Assembly: GCA_020721325.1 (NCBI GenBank)
Contig: DYNA01000005.1
Location: 1-59,178 of the forward strand
Source: Paludibacter propionicigenes
GTDB taxonomy: Bacteria; Bacteroidota; Bacteroidia; Bacteroidales; JAIFNL01
Direction: 5' to 3'
Length of the DNA: 59,178 nucleotides
Shown: one piece after another, positions 25,845 to 34,489 of the stretch
Layout of the letters: each line of letters begins with the position of its first letter
Numbering within the stretch: position 1 is the stretch's first letter
Made by a program: the position numbers and the translations under genes
The notes under the pieces: model-generated
Database searches by the model: none
What the model saw: only the letters and a program-made list of their open reading frames with translations
What the model was told of the DNA's origin: nothing

Positions 25845-27475
25845 TGAAAACCGTTCTAATTCAATTACTTTTTTGCATTTCAATTGTTTCGCAAGCCCAA
25901 GAGTTTGTAAACATACAAGTTACAGTTCCAAACGCAACAGATGAAGTTTATATTGTTGGAAATCAAGATAATCTGGGCAATTGGCAACCCGACAAAATAA
26001 AAATGAACAAAACATCTGACTTTGAACGTGAAATCAAAGTCCAATTAAATTTTCCGGTAGAATTCAAATTTACCCGTGGCTCATGGGAAACCGAAGGCAT
26101 TGTGAAAAAAATTGAAAATGGGGAAAACATCAAAATAACTTCTCCTGAAAATAAAGTTTTCAGGTATAATATCAAACATTGGATAGATACCGATTTAAAA
26201 GAAGACGAAATTTTATCGGTTTTTGAAATTAAAACCATAAAATCGGAATTTTTAAACGATAATTACCGTATAAAAATTCATTTACCAACCAACTACAATG
26301 AAAATCAAAAATATCCGGTTATTTATTTTACTGATTGCAATTACCAGCCCAATTTTGAAATAGCCCTTCAATACACCAAACAATTAAGCGATTTCGATGC
26401 CATTCCGAAAAGTATTTTGGTAGGAATAGAACAAAAAAATAGAAACCAAGAACTTGATGTTTTCTTTACAAAAAACGGTGAAAATTTCAAAAATTATATT
26501 TTCAACGAAGTTGTTCCTTTTATAAATAAAAATTATCAAACATCGGGTTTTAACACATTAATAGGACATTCAAACGGTGCTACTTTCAACCATTTACTTA
26601 TGATTCAAGACAATAACCCTTTTCAAGGATTTATAAGTATCAGCGAAAATTTATTTGAAAACCAGTTACAAGAAACGGAAAGATGGCTAAAAAAATATAA
26701 TAAAAACCGAAAATTGTATTATTTTATTGCAAGTGGAACATACGATTCGCCTGACAGAATAAAATCGGGTAATCAATTGGAAAATGTCTTTAAAAACCTA
26801 AATAACAGCAACATTCTTTTTGAAAATAAAATGTATCAAGCCGACCATAATAGTTTGGTTGCCAAATCATTACTTGATGGTTTGATGTTTATTTTTCAAG
26901 ATTACAGAAACTTAACGGCTTACGAAAACGGAGAAATTTTTATAAAAAATTATACCAATGATATGTTACAAAGTTATGGTATAAAATCAGAAATTTCATA
27001 TATTGAAGTAGATTATTTTATTTCGCCCATTTTAGATAAAAAAGACGCTTTTCTTTTAGAAAATTTTATACAAATATGTGAAACAAATAATATTAATGCC
27101 GGAAATTCACTTGACAAAGCCAACATGTTTTATTTTATCGAAGAGTATGAAAAAAGCCTTTTTTACTGGAATTTAACGGTTGAAAAATTTGAAAACATTG
27201 AACCTTTAGTGTTTTATTACAATTTTGAAAAAGCCATTGAAGCATTTTTAAAATTAAAAAAAACTACCGAAGCATTAACTTTCTTAGAAAAAGCAAAAAA
27301 TAAAATACCTGCTTTTTTTCTTGAATTTTCCTATTTTTCTGCCAAAGTAGCTATAGAAAATAATTTGAATAAAAAAACGGCAAATCAGAATCTAAATTTT
27401 TGTTTTGAAAATTTTAAAGAAAATCTTTTTTTTACAAAAAAAGAACTCAATGAACTAAAATTAAAATTGAAATAA
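25844..27475 (+). CDS. CBM20-like / esterase / helical-repeat fusion, exported
   Basis: A 543-residue protein with a Sec signal (about 1-18). A CBM20-like starch-binding domain (about 20-110, VYIVGNQDNLGNWQPDKIKM) is followed by an alpha/beta-hydrolase of the putative esterase group (about 130-355). Its nucleophile is Ser243 in GHSNG; His335 (QADHNSLV) and a nearby Asp such as Asp301 could complete the triad. The last 140 residues look helical, TPR-like (EALTFLEKAKNKIPAFF). CBM20-esterase pairs occur in Bacteroidota, where they may trim acyl groups from glycans. The start codon overlaps the previous stop, which indicates coupling. The substrate is unknown. Confidence 0.8.
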   Translation: MKTVLIQLLFCISIVSQAQEFVNIQVTVPNATDEVYIVGNQDNLGNWQPDKIKMNKTSDFEREIKVQLNFPVEFKFTRGSWETEGIVKKIENGENIKITSPENKVFRYNIKHWIDTDLKEDEILSVFEIKTIKSEFLNDNYRIKIHLPTNYNENQKYPVIYFTDCNYQPNFEIALQYTKQLSDFDAIPKSILVGIEQKNRNQELDVFFTKNGENFKNYIFNEVVPFINKNYQTSGFNTLIGHSNGATFNHLLMIQDNNPFQGFISISENLFENQLQETERWLKKYNKNRKLYYFIASGTYDSPDRIKSGNQLENVFKNLNNSNILFENKMYQADHNSLVAKSLLDGLMFIFQDYRNLTAYENGEIFIKNYTNDMLQSYGIKSEISYIEVDYFISPILDKKDAFLLENFIQICETNNINAGNSLDKANMFYFIEEYEKSLFYWNLTVEKFENIEPLVFYYNFEKAIEAFLKLKKTTEALTFLEKAKNKIPAFFLEFSYFSAKVAIENNLNKKTANQNLNFCFENFKENLFFTKKELNELKLKLK

Positions 27476-27544
27476 TTAAAATTTCTTGGTAATTTTATAA
27501 AAAATCAGCTTTACAGAAAAATAATAAAATATAAAAATAAAAAA

Positions 27545-28441
27545 ATGACTCAAAATACAAAAAAATTTATCTTACAAAATGAAAATATCCTTGTAAATGT
27601 TAAATCATTAGGAGCTGAAATAATTCGTTTAAAAAGTAAAAACATCGAGTATTTATGGAATGCAAACTCTGAATATTGGAACAGACACGCTCCTGTGCTT
27701 TTTCCAATTGTAGGCAAACTAATTGATAATGAATATTTTTATAACCAAAAATCATATCATTTGGGACAACACGGTTTTGCACGCGACTACGAATTTGAAG
27801 TCATTGAGCAAAGCGAAACATCAATTACTTTTGAGCTTAAATCGAATATGCAAACACTTGAAAATTACCCTTTTGAGTTTGTTTTGCACATTAAATATAC
27901 TTTGCTGGAAAACCAAGTAAAAACAGAATATCGGGTTCAAAATCCTTCACACTCCGCCGATTTGTATTTTTCTATCGGAGCGCATCCGGCTTTTAACTGT
28001 CCGTTTGAAGAAAACCAACAACGATCTGAATATCAATTAGTTTTTGACAATGACCAAACTCCCGAATCACTCGATAAAGATGCCGGAATAGCCTTGAATG
28101 AAACGTATCCGGTTTTTAAAGAAAAAGGCTTTTTAACTGTAAATGATGATATTTTCGACAAAGATGCCCTTATTTTTGACCCAAATCCATTTTCAGAAGT
28201 AACTTTTATGCATCAACCGACTCAAAAGAAATACCTGAAAATTAAATTTCAAAATTTTCCTTTTCTTGGAATTTGGTCTTCTAAAAAATCTTCCAAAATT
28301 TCGCCTTTCGTTTGCATTGAACCTTGGCACGGAATTGCCGATTTTTCAAATCATACAAAAGAGTTTACACAAAAAAAAGGAATCATAAAGCTTTCTCCGT
28401 CAATGATTTTTGAATGTAATTTTGATATAGAAATAGTATAA
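27545..28441 (+). CDS. Aldose 1-epimerase family protein (LacX-like)
   Basis: A 298-residue protein of the galactose-mutarotase superfamily, closest in pattern to the LacX group. Visible markers: GAEIIRLKSKNIEYLW, APVLFPIVGKL, GQHGFARDYEFE (candidate substrate His), the IGAHPAFNCPF block with the likely acid His and CIEPWHGIADF with the likely catalytic Glu. It interconverts anomers of a free sugar in the cytoplasm; no signal peptide is present. It stands between the CBM20 esterase fusion and a dipeptidase with short gaps, so cotranscription is possible. Confidence 0.9.
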   Translation: MTQNTKKFILQNENILVNVKSLGAEIIRLKSKNIEYLWNANSEYWNRHAPVLFPIVGKLIDNEYFYNQKSYHLGQHGFARDYEFEVIEQSETSITFELKSNMQTLENYPFEFVLHIKYTLLENQVKTEYRVQNPSHSADLYFSIGAHPAFNCPFEENQQRSEYQLVFDNDQTPESLDKDAGIALNETYPVFKEKGFLTVNDDIFDKDALIFDPNPFSEVTFMHQPTQKKYLKIKFQNFPFLGIWSSKKSSKISPFVCIEPWHGIADFSNHTKEFTQKKGIIKLSPSMIFECNFDIEIV

Positions 28442-28464
28442 TTTTTTAAAACTTTTAATTTTAA

Positions 28465-29718
28465 ATGCAAAACCGAAGAAATTTCTTAAAAGCCTCAATA
28501 TTAATTAGTTCTGGCTTAATGTTTTTCCCTTTTTCCTTTGCAAAAGAAAATTTACTTTCGCAAAAAGATAAAATAAAACAAAAAGCTCAAGCCATTCATA
28601 AGCGAATTTTTAAACTCGACTCGCATTGCGACACGCCTTTGCGACTGATTGACAAGACTTTCGACATCAATCAAAGACACGATGCCGTAAAAGAACACTC
28701 GTGCGTGGACTTTCCGCGCATGAAAGAAGGCGACATGAACGCCATGTTTTGGGCGGTTTTTGTAGGGCAAGGAAACAGAGATGAAGCTGGTAATGAAGCT
28801 GTTAAACAAAAAGCCAGTCAAATTTTCGATGCCATACACCAAACCGTACAAAACAACAGCGGCAAGGCGCAAATAGCTTACGATTATTTGGACGGTGTGA
28901 AAATAGCTAAAAAAAGCAAACACGCCATTTACATTGGCATAGAAAACGGCTATGCCATTGGAAAAGATTTGAATTTGATAGAAGAATTTTACAAAAAAGG
29001 AGCGCGATACATTACGCTTTGCCACAGCTCAAACAACGATATTTGCGACTCATCGACCGACAAAAACGGCACAGAACACAATGGAGTGAGCGAATTTGGC
29101 AAAAAAGTAATTGCCGAAATGAACCGATTGGGCATTTTAATTGACGTTTCGCACATTTCTGACAAGTCATTTTTCGATGTTATCGAATTTTCAAACAAGC
29201 CGGTTGTGGCTTCGCACTCCTGCGCTCGCGCCTTGTGCGACCACCCGCGAAATATGACTGACGAAATGATTAAGAAATTAGCTGAAAATGAAGGTGTTAT
29301 ACAGATGTGCATTTTGAGCGATTATGTAAAAAAATCGCCCGAAAACAAAGAACGAGACGAAGCCAAACAAAAAGTGAGAGAAAAATACAACTATTTTAAA
29401 AACCTCACCGAAGAGCAAATGAAAGAAGCAAACGCCGATTGGTACGCCATAGACGAAAAGTTTCCTCCCAATTTAGCAACGGTTTCCGATGTAGTAAACC
29501 ACATTGACCATATTGTTAAATTAGTGGGTATCAATCATATAGGAATAGGAACGGACTTTGACGGCGGTGGCGGAGTAGCCGATTGCCGCGATGTGAGCCA
29601 GATAGGAAATATAACCGAAGAATTAGTGCGAAGGGGTTATTCCGAGCGTGATATTCGTAAAATTTGGGGTGAAAATTTTTTACGTGTAATGAAAAAAAAT
29701 TCATTCAAAAAAGTATAA
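28465..29718 (+). CDS. Tat-exported membrane dipeptidase (M19)
   Basis: A 417-residue M19 peptidase. The N-terminus RRNFLK (4-9) followed by a hydrophobic stretch is a twin-arginine signal, so the enzyme is exported folded with its metals. Ligand positions are present: His54 and Asp56 (LDSHCDTP), Glu160 (GIENGYAIG), His230 (IDVSHIS) and His251 (ASHSC), with IGTDFDGG near the end. The family hydrolyses dipeptides, including D-amino-acid-containing ones. It lies 24 nt after the epimerase gene. A terminator follows immediately. Confidence 0.94.
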   Translation: MQNRRNFLKASILISSGLMFFPFSFAKENLLSQKDKIKQKAQAIHKRIFKLDSHCDTPLRLIDKTFDINQRHDAVKEHSCVDFPRMKEGDMNAMFWAVFVGQGNRDEAGNEAVKQKASQIFDAIHQTVQNNSGKAQIAYDYLDGVKIAKKSKHAIYIGIENGYAIGKDLNLIEEFYKKGARYITLCHSSNNDICDSSTDKNGTEHNGVSEFGKKVIAEMNRLGILIDVSHISDKSFFDVIEFSNKPVVASHSCARALCDHPRNMTDEMIKKLAENEGVIQMCILSDYVKKSPENKERDEAKQKVREKYNYFKNLTEEQMKEANADWYAIDEKFPPNLATVSDVVNHIDHIVKLVGINHIGIGTDFDGGGGVADCRDVSQIGNITEELVRRGYSERDIRKIWGENFLRVMKKNSFKKV

Positions 29719-29749
29719 AAAAAAAGCGGTTGTTTTTACCGCTTTTTTT
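29719..29749. terminator. Bidirectional terminator between convergent genes
   Basis: AAAAAAAGCGGT (29719-29730) and ACCGCTTTTTTT (29738-29749) pair perfectly around TGTTTTT. It serves the dipeptidase gene and the convergent lipoprotein gene. Confidence 0.88.
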
Positions 29750-29770
29750 ATTTCAATAATTTTATATAAA

Positions 29771-30145
29771 TTACTGTTCTTTATTCATATCAACTTTCCA
29801 ATCACCATCAACTTTTACCAAGTTAATTTTTTCTTCTTTACCATCGGCAGTGTAATGACAAACGGCTTTATCGCCATCAACTTCACATTTACCCATTTCA
29901 AAGTCTGGCATTTTGTCGGGTTCAGCGACTTCACCGTTTTCTTTAGCCATTTTTGCCATACTTTCTATCAAAGTAAGCATACTTTTGGTTTTTTCGGTAC
30001 TCAATTCTTTCGCTTTTTCGTAATCTTGCTTACCTAAAGCTTTCAAAAAATCTTCAGCTACTCCTTTAGGGTCGTCACTCGAACCACACGAAGCCATGAA
30101 AATAACTGTCAATAATACAGCAAGAGTTTTTAAGATATTTTTCAT
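29771..30145 (-). CDS. DUF4878-like small lipoprotein
   Basis: A 124-residue protein with a lipobox (MASC, Cys20). The mature part begins PKGVAEDFLKALGKQDYEKAKEL and ends INLVKVDGDWKVDM, the layout of DUF4878 and NTF2-like lipoproteins common in Bacteroidota. Function is unknown; the small cone-shaped fold suggests ligand binding. It is encoded alone, convergent with the dipeptidase gene. Confidence 0.8.
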   Translation of the reverse strand: MKNILKTLAVLLTVIFMASCGSSDDPKGVAEDFLKALGKQDYEKAKELSTEKTKSMLTLIESMAKMAKENGEVAEPDKMPDFEMGKCEVDGDKAVCHYTADGKEEKINLVKVDGDWKVDMNKEQ

Positions 30146-30337
30146 TGATTTTAATATTTTTAAAAAGTTACTTGGTATAAAAAAGAACGTTTTTTTTTTA
30201 CATTCATTTTTTATTTAGTAATTTTTTTGTTAATAAAAATTTATTTTTCAAAGTGTAAAATTACATCTTTTTTATGAAATTTCAATTAATTTTAAAGAAA
30301 AAATATTCTTTTTGTAAAAAAAATGTTTTAAACACCT

Positions 30338-30862
30338 TTAAATCTTTGATTTACGCATTTTTTTGAGAAGCATTTTGCCGCGAGAATTGAATCCAACCGA
30401 ATTTTTAGGTAATTCTTGCTCAATGGCTTCAATTAATTCGGTTTTTAGCTCCGGAATCAACTCCGAAACATTAAAAAGTACTTGCATGGCATACACTTTC
30501 AGGGCAACCGGCTCGGTAGTTGAGTATAAATAGTCAAAACCGTGATGCACCAAAGCACCCAAAAGTTCTTCATTATCAGGCAAATGCCTTGTAAGCACTC
30601 TGCAAAGACTTCGTTTGGTTTTGCTGCATTTAACGTCAATCAAATTTTGAGTTATTTCATTGACATAAGCATTTCCCATTTCGGGAAAATTTTCGCAAAC
30701 CATGTCAATTACGCGGGCTGCGCGCGAAGCTTTCATATCTTTCGCCGTTCGAGTTATTTGCAGTATTTCCTCAAAATATTGGGCATTCGTACCTACTGCT
30801 TGGGCTATGGTTTCTATCATCAAGCGGCGGCTATCGTGGCTCAATGCGACTATAAAATCCAT
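30338..30862 (-). CDS. HEAT-like helical repeat protein of unknown function
   Basis: A 174-residue soluble protein from the ATG at 30862; an in-frame TTG 27 nt upstream is less likely. It appears entirely helical with repeated amphipathic helices (VALSHDSRRLMIETIAQAV, ASRAARVIDMVCENFPEM, PVALKVYAMQVLFNVSELI), the pattern of HEAT or ARM repeats. No catalytic motif is visible. I do not recognise a named family; a protein-binding scaffold is the most that can be said. Confidence 0.7.
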   Translation of the reverse strand: MDFIVALSHDSRRLMIETIAQAVGTNAQYFEEILQITRTAKDMKASRAARVIDMVCENFPEMGNAYVNEITQNLIDVKCSKTKRSLCRVLTRHLPDNEELLGALVHHGFDYLYSTTEPVALKVYAMQVLFNVSELIPELKTELIEAIEQELPKNSVGFNSRGKMLLKKMRKSKI

Positions 30863-31023
30863 GTTTAGTTTTTTTAAAAAAAAGGTCAAATTAATAATAA
30901 TAAAAAAAATATTCCTACAAAAAGAGTTTGTTTGTTATACCTTTCAATATTTAAGGTTTTCACTTGAATATTTTAATAATAATCTGATTATAAGTTAAAT
31001 ATGATTTATTTATAAAAAATATT

Positions 31024-32427
31024 TCAAAGGATTACAAACAATTTGAACGGCAAAAATACAGTTTCTGTTTCAAATATCGGTTCGTTAATTTTTGTTGAAA
31101 CAACTATTCCATAACGAAAATCTATTTTACTTGCCGTAATTTGTTGTTTCGTTTTTTTATTTAATCCAACTTCTAAAATAATTGGTTTTGAATTAGTTGA
31201 AATAATAAAATCAGGATTTTTACTTTTTGTAAAACTTGAAAATGAAAGCAACGAATTATCAAAAAAACGTTTCAAATACATGACTACAATGTCTTCATAA
31301 AGTTTTGCAAGATGCTCATTTTCAAGTTTATTTATAAATTGCAACAATAAAGCCAAACGAATAGACGGCGACATGAAAAATGCTTTTTTCATTTTGTTTA
31401 TTTTGCTGTCAATTCCGCCAAACGGATGCAAAACCGTTAGCATTTCGGCTTTTGCCAAAATATCAATGATTGAGTTTATTTCTTCTTGCGAAATGCCAAT
31501 ACTTTGACTAAGCGATTGAATATTAATTTCATCGGAAACAGCCAAACGCAATAAAAGTTTTTTTGTATTTTCGGTGTCAATTTCTGTACTCAAAATTGGA
31601 ATATCCTCATAAACAACACGATGATACAAAGTATCAATTTCTTTTAAAATATAATTTACGTCTTCGTAAAGCGTAAAGCGCGCTATGTTGTGGTATTTTA
31701 TGTAATTATCGAGCAGCAAATCAGCGTTTTCTATTTTTTTATAATAATCGTCTATTTGCGTTTTTAATGGTAACAAATTCTGTTTTAAATCGTCAATATT
31801 TTTTGAAAAAAATAAAACGGCTTTTAGTTTTTCTTTTAATTCTGTTTTATTATCAAGTTTTATGTTTTTTGTGATAGAAATATATTCGGTAAAATGAAGC
31901 GGTAATGTGTGCAAAATGAGCATACGAGTAGCCAAATCAGCGGTAGTTTGCAGCAACAAAGCCGAACTTCCGGTGGCTACAATATACGAAAATCGCATAT
32001 TTTCGTATATGATTTTCAATGCAGTACTCCATTTTTTATCAAAATGCACTTCATCAAAAAGCAAAACATTTTTTGACGTTAAAAATTCGGCTTTGTGGTT
32101 TTCAATGTATAAAAACAAATCTAAAACACTGTAACCGAGTGTTACAATTTTTTCAATATCAAAGAAATAGACGTTTTCAACGTTTTGATTTTTTGCATAA
32201 TCGGCAATTTGCCAAAGCAAAGTAGTTTTGCCCGTCCCTCGCAAACCCGACAAGCCCAACATTCGCGGCTCTGTTGCTTTTGCAAAAAATGAGGTAAAAC
32301 ATTTTTGTAAATCGGCAAAAATATCTCGCGGCTCGTATTTATGTTTCAAAATGATGTGATAAATATTTGCCTCTATTTTTTGCCTGCTTACTTTCGATTT
32401 TTCAAATATATCTTTTAGTTCGAGCAT
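31024..32427 (-). CDS. AAA family ATPase with a C-terminal nuclease-like domain
   Basis: From the ATG at 32427 the product is about 467 residues (positions here count from an in-frame TTG three codons earlier). Walker A is GLRGTGKT (64-71) and Walker B is VLLFDEV (124-130), within an archaeal-type AAA_14 ATPase domain. A winged-helix region lies at about 290-340. The C-terminus has Asp409, Glu422 and Lys427 in NPDFII...ILEVGLNKK, the spacing of a PD-(D/E)xK nuclease fold. Such proteins (often with DUF4143) are common accessory genes of unclear function, perhaps in defence or mobile-element maintenance. The upstream gene ends 1 nt before the ATG. Confidence 0.8.
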   Translation of the reverse strand: MLELKDIFEKSKVSRQKIEANIYHIILKHKYEPRDIFADLQKCFTSFFAKATEPRMLGLSGLRGTGKTTLLWQIADYAKNQNVENVYFFDIEKIVTLGYSVLDLFLYIENHKAEFLTSKNVLLFDEVHFDKKWSTALKIIYENMRFSYIVATGSSALLLQTTADLATRMLILHTLPLHFTEYISITKNIKLDNKTELKEKLKAVLFFSKNIDDLKQNLLPLKTQIDDYYKKIENADLLLDNYIKYHNIARFTLYEDVNYILKEIDTLYHRVVYEDIPILSTEIDTENTKKLLLRLAVSDEINIQSLSQSIGISQEEINSIIDILAKAEMLTVLHPFGGIDSKINKMKKAFFMSPSIRLALLLQFINKLENEHLAKLYEDIVVMYLKRFFDNSLLSFSSFTKSKNPDFIISTNSKPIILEVGLNKKTKQQITASKIDFRYGIVVSTKINEPIFETETVFLPFKLFVIL

Positions 32428-32428
32428 T

Positions 32429-33127
32429 TTAATCAATTATTAATTCTTCTTCGGTTATATTATTTCTTTTTACCGCTTCTTCCCATCCCGGCACATCATA
32501 AGGATTGCCTCCGGCTTTTAAAATTAACTTTGCATTTTTTATTAGTTCTGCTCTTGTTTGATTCTTTTTATCAAGCATTTTTTGAAATTCAATTTTGGCT
32601 TCTAACAGCGTAAAATCTGAACCTGAAATAAATAAAGTCCAATATTCGTTATAATTTTCTGAAAATACAAAGTATTCGTATTTAACATCTTCCGGTATTA
32701 AAATAATTTTTGCGGCTTTATCAAATTCGGCTTGTGCGTTTTCTTTTTTAACAATTCCTTTTGGAATATCGTAAATAATTGTTTTCGCGGCATTTACGTT
32801 TGGTAGGTAAAGTTTAGAATTATTTACAAATTGTTGAGTTGCGGAAAAGTGTTTAATTGTAGGAATTGCCATATCTGCATTGTATAACCACCAATCAATA
32901 AGATAATTAAACAACAAATCTTTGTCATTTCGCGCAAGCGTAGAGTTTTGAATTTCTAAACATGTATTTACGAAACCTTTAAAAGTAAAAGTTCCTTTTT
33001 TTGAAATAAGTGAGTCGTTGTAAACCACGAAATCCCCTGACAAATCAAAATCCAATAAGTTTTGCTTATTTTGTGCAAAACCGTTTAGCGAAAATGCTAA
33101 AAAGGTAAAAAGTAATATTTTTTTCAT
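32429..33127 (-). CDS. Exported hypothetical protein
   Basis: A 232-residue protein with a clear Sec signal (about 1-18, ending GFAQ). The mature part is mixed alpha/beta with no domain I recognise; TIKHFSATQQFVNN and the tail GGNPYDVPGWEEAVKRNNITEEE are the most distinctive stretches. It sits immediately before the AAA ATPase gene with almost no gap, so the two are probably cotranscribed even though one product is exported and the other cytoplasmic. A -7-like box (CAAATATA on the plus strand) lies at 33230-33237. Confidence 0.7.
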   Translation of the reverse strand: MKKILLFTFLAFSLNGFAQNKQNLLDFDLSGDFVVYNDSLISKKGTFTFKGFVNTCLEIQNSTLARNDKDLLFNYLIDWWLYNADMAIPTIKHFSATQQFVNNSKLYLPNVNAAKTIIYDIPKGIVKKENAQAEFDKAAKIILIPEDVKYEYFVFSENYNEYWTLFISGSDFTLLEAKIEFQKMLDKKNQTRAELIKNAKLILKAGGNPYDVPGWEEAVKRNNITEEELIID

Positions 33128-33403
33128 GTTTTTTTATTGTTTTAACCTATTTTTGTAGTACATAGCTATTTGTTTTAAACGTTTTTTTTTAATCTTATAA
33201 AGTTTTCAGTGAAAATCTGTTTTATTTTACAAATATAAAAATTAATTTTCAAAAAACAGATTAAAACCTTACAAAAATAATTCGTGCGTTCGTTACAAAA
33301 AAATACACAAAGAAAAATTTATGTAAAAACAATGATAACTTTTTATAAAAATACCAAATTTATTTTTTTTCAAAGTTGCCATTGTTTTATACAAAATAAA
33401 AAA

Positions 33404-34213
33404 TTAATCTGCCAAAACCTGCTCGCGTGGAATGTTGTACGGATTGTTGCGCTTAAATTGCGAATTGATGTGGCGTTGATATACTTTATTGTTCTCTAAA
33501 CCAGCTATTTCGCCTCTTAAAATTTGTTTCAAAATGGCATCTACTTCGGCATAAGTGCTTACACCAATTTGGTCTAAATCGGAATTGGTAATACCCAAAC
33601 CATCGGTGGGAGTAGCTGAAACACAAGCCATTAAAGCATCGGCAGCTTGGCTGCTTTCCATTTCGGAAGCTAAATATTTTGCCATTTCGTAAACTTCCAT
33701 TTTCCACAAATTTTGAATCATTCCGTAATCGCCCACATCGCCGTGAAGTGTCCAAAAACCAAGCATTAGCTCGGTGTAATTGTCGGTAGAAAGCACCATT
33801 CCTTTGTATTTCGATGCCAATTCATACAAATAAATCATGCGTGTGCGAGCTTTCACATTGCCCAATCGCAAACGGTAATTGAACGATGTATGGTCTTCAT
33901 TTTCAAAGTCTTCCATAACCATTTTTTCCAAAGCATAAAAAGCATCGGAAAGGTCGATGTACTTATGATTGTGTGCAAAATATTTACCAATGGCATTGGC
34001 TCGCTCGTATTCTTCGGGCTTGTTCGTTACTATGGTTATCGAACGGCTAATTAGCTCAATACCAAGCTCATCGCACACAGGTTTTGCCAAAACGGTACAA
34101 AGCGCGCTGTCAATTCCGCCCGATTGCCCGATGATAAGACTTTGTAATTGAGCATTTTGCACATACGTTTTCAAAATGCTCCGTATATTTTCTACGGCTT
34201 TTTTGTAATTCAT
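33404..34213 (-). CDS. nadE: NAD(+) synthetase
   Basis: Makes NAD from deamido-NAD, ATP and ammonia. The 269-residue chain is of the short, ammonia-dependent form without a glutaminase domain. The N-type ATP pyrophosphatase loop is SGGIDS at 31-36. Other matches are ARTRMIYLYELASKYKGMVLSTDNYTE-type blocks and the GDVGDYGMI segment. It is encoded alone, opposite to the porin gene. Confidence 0.93.
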   Translation of the reverse strand: MNYKKAVENIRSILKTYVQNAQLQSLIIGQSGGIDSALCTVLAKPVCDELGIELISRSITIVTNKPEEYERANAIGKYFAHNHKYIDLSDAFYALEKMVMEDFENEDHTSFNYRLRLGNVKARTRMIYLYELASKYKGMVLSTDNYTELMLGFWTLHGDVGDYGMIQNLWKMEVYEMAKYLASEMESSQAADALMACVSATPTDGLGITNSDLDQIGVSTYAEVDAILKQILRGEIAGLENNKVYQRHINSQFKRNNPYNIPREQVLAD

Positions 34214-34411
34214 TTTTTATTTTTTTAAAAGTTAAAAGTACTTAAATTTATACGTTTTTTTGAATTTAAAATTTATTTTTGAAAAAAAAAAACTTAAATA
34301 ATTTTTTGATATTCAATATTTTATATTTTTTGAATTTGAAAAAATAAAAATAAAATAAAAACAAAATTAAAAGAAAATATTTAAGAAATTCAATAAATTG
34401 AAGTGAATCAT

Positions 34412-34419
34412 TATCTTTG
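34412..34419 (+). promoter_or_regulatory. Candidate -7 box of the porin gene
   Basis: TATCTTTG matches TAnnTTTG exactly, about 70 nt before the porin start codon. No TTG stands at the ideal -33 distance; a TTG at 34398-34400 is too close. Confidence 0.4.
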
Positions 34420-34489
34420 CACTGTCAATTGAAAAATACAAATTTAAGAATAGTTTTTTTGTATTTGAAATTTAGTAGATTAAATTTTT

